64,000 bases of DNA from Ligustrum vulgare (taxonomy: Eukaryota; Streptophyta; Magnoliopsida; Lamiales; Oleaceae): assembly GCA_963555705.1 (NCBI GenBank), contig OY743168.1, positions 19,846,139-19,910,138 of the forward strand, written 5' to 3'. Both the position numbers and the translations under genes were made by a program. Position 1 is the stretch's first letter. Each line of letters begins with the position of its first letter. Positions 63,034-64,000 of the stretch are shown one piece after another. Under the pieces are notes generated by a model. The model ran no database searches, was not told the origin of the DNA, and saw only the letters and a list, made by a program, of their open reading frames with translations.

Positions 63034-64000
63034 ATGAATGAAAGTGATAACGATGTTAACCCTCGAAGAAAAAGAGGGGAACAACACAGTGAGGAGGAGG
63101 CTCCCAAAAGACCTTTTGAGGACATAGATGAGGGGGTGGCCCAACCTAACCCTCCACGCTAGCATCGGAATCGTCGCATGCTGCGAGATATGATGCGTAT
63201 GGCAGCCCAGATGTTGGAAATGCAAAAGCAGCAGATAGAACAAACCGCTGCGATGAATGCTTATATGGCTAGGGGATACGTTGTAAAAAAACCCATTGTG
63301 CTCCCGCAATACTCACAGCCACATTACTTACCATTTGATGTGGCCACTGCCTCGTATTATTACCAGGATCCACAGGCATACGTCGAGGTGGAATCTGTTC
63401 CTTGCGACAAAGAAGACCCGGTGCATGAAGCACCAAGAGAACAAAGTCAATCACCTATTAACCATAGGGAGGCTTCACCCTCAAAGTCTGGCAGCGTTTT
63501 TAGCTGAATAGGGGGACTATTTAGGGGCAAACGAGGAGGCTGAACTAATCAAAGTCGGCATAATGCGACTGTACCTAGAAATAGGTGGGAGAGACGGGCT
63601 GAAGAAGCCCTTTCGCGGAGCCAAATGCTTAAAGATATATATGATGTAGGGGCGGAAAAATGGAGCCCCACGCATGAGCCTAGAAATAGGCGGGAGAGAA
63701 GAGCAGATGCAGCCCGGACTCTAACCCAGGGTGGCCCCCCGACCTTTCAAGGGCTAAATTACGATCGAGTTTTTCTACCACGGGGGCAGGATTACCTTCA
63801 GCCGCTCTATGACCAATATCATGACGTGATGAATTTCGACCATGGTGAGAACAGTGAATTACCGTCATAAGAGCTGGATGATGAAGAGGAAATAAGCCCC
63901 TTTACGGAGGGCATCCGAAAGTTCCCGGTGCCCCATGACTTTGAAATGCCAGAAATAACAAAATACTCTGGCAGAGGTGATCCTGATGATCACCTGTTAA
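63034..64000 (+). pseudogene. gypsy gag with in-frame stops, 3' partial
   Basis: One continuous frame from ATG 63034 (NESDNDVNPRRKRGEQHSEE) to the window end, interrupted only by stops TAG 63160, TGA near 63505, TGA near 63541 and TAA 63868, with no frameshift seen. Features: basic/acidic N-terminus, helical MLRDMMRMAAQMLEMQKQQI (about residues 49-68), an Arg-rich middle (NRRERRADAARTL), and the gag core start near the end of the window. Stops without indels suggest point-mutation decay of an otherwise whole gene. Confidence 0.82.

Larger units (their letters stand above)
62103..64000 (+). mobile_element. Ty3/gypsy retrotransposon, 5' part (runs off window)
   Basis: LTR 62103-62786 (TGTTGAGACC...GTGGTCAACA), primer site TGGCGCCGTCTGTGGGAA at 62790, leader with tandem repeats, and gag from 63034. 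The gag C-terminal block PFTEGIRKFPVPHDFEMPEI and YSGRGDPDDHL is typical of plant Ty3/gypsy gag. pol and the 3' LTR lie beyond position 64000. No left target duplication can be tested. Confidence 0.85.

Overview
This window is repeat-rich nuclear DNA of a flowering plant. The evidence is spliced genes with GT-AG introns, a CYP71-type cytochrome P450, plant-type LTR retrotransposons with initiator-Met or Asp tRNA primer sites, hAT, Mutator-like, Helitron-like and MITE elements, and AT-rich spacers. Features of the LTR families suggest a eudicot, perhaps an asterid, but I cannot name the species. No bacterial gene, rRNA gene, true tRNA gene or CRISPR array is seen.

Layout. Positions 242-1135 (minus strand) hold three exons of a conserved plant nuclear protein, probably the mediator-associated protein 2 family; its 3' end lies outside the window. 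Positions 1485-4480 hold hAT remnants, a foldback element and a TTA-flanked MITE. Positions 4956-10805 form a 5.85-kb Mutator-like element, defined by an exact 9-bp target duplication and about 51-bp terminal inverted repeats. Inside it is a roughly 2-kb palindrome built of about 40 copies of a short self-palindromic motif; this is the most unusual object in the window. Positions 11419-18768 look like a decayed Helitron with tandem 0.5-kb units and two CTRR-type 3' ends, invaded by a small LTR element (11624-14504) that keeps only a protease-like domain.

Positions 18902-50106 are one CYP71-type pseudogene blown apart by nested insertions. A Ty3/gypsy chromovirus (19197-29371) sits just inside its first intron and carries a 3.2-kb hAT element in its 5' LTR and a solo LTR near its chromodomain. 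A minus-strand Ty1/copia element (30085-48946) sits in the next exon. It carries a 1.5-kb LTR-like insert, a 6.4-kb non-autonomous LTR element of the LARD type with an unknown 244-residue protein (33299-39662), and a 4-kb non-autonomous copia derivative (44258-48231) that holds a further solo LTR. Most of these insertions have exact target duplications, so the order of events can be read.

Positions 50328-58610 are a plus-strand copia element, with gag, protease, integrase, reverse transcriptase and RNase H all decayed, that carries a hAT MITE and a solo LTR. Positions 58611-62102 hold a solo LTR, a hAT-like element and unassigned DNA. A Ty3/gypsy element starts at 62103 and runs off the end. 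The only likely functional host gene is the partial one at the left edge. Nearly all other coding capacity belongs to broken transposable elements that need proteins from relatives elsewhere. All comparisons between repeat copies were made by eye.
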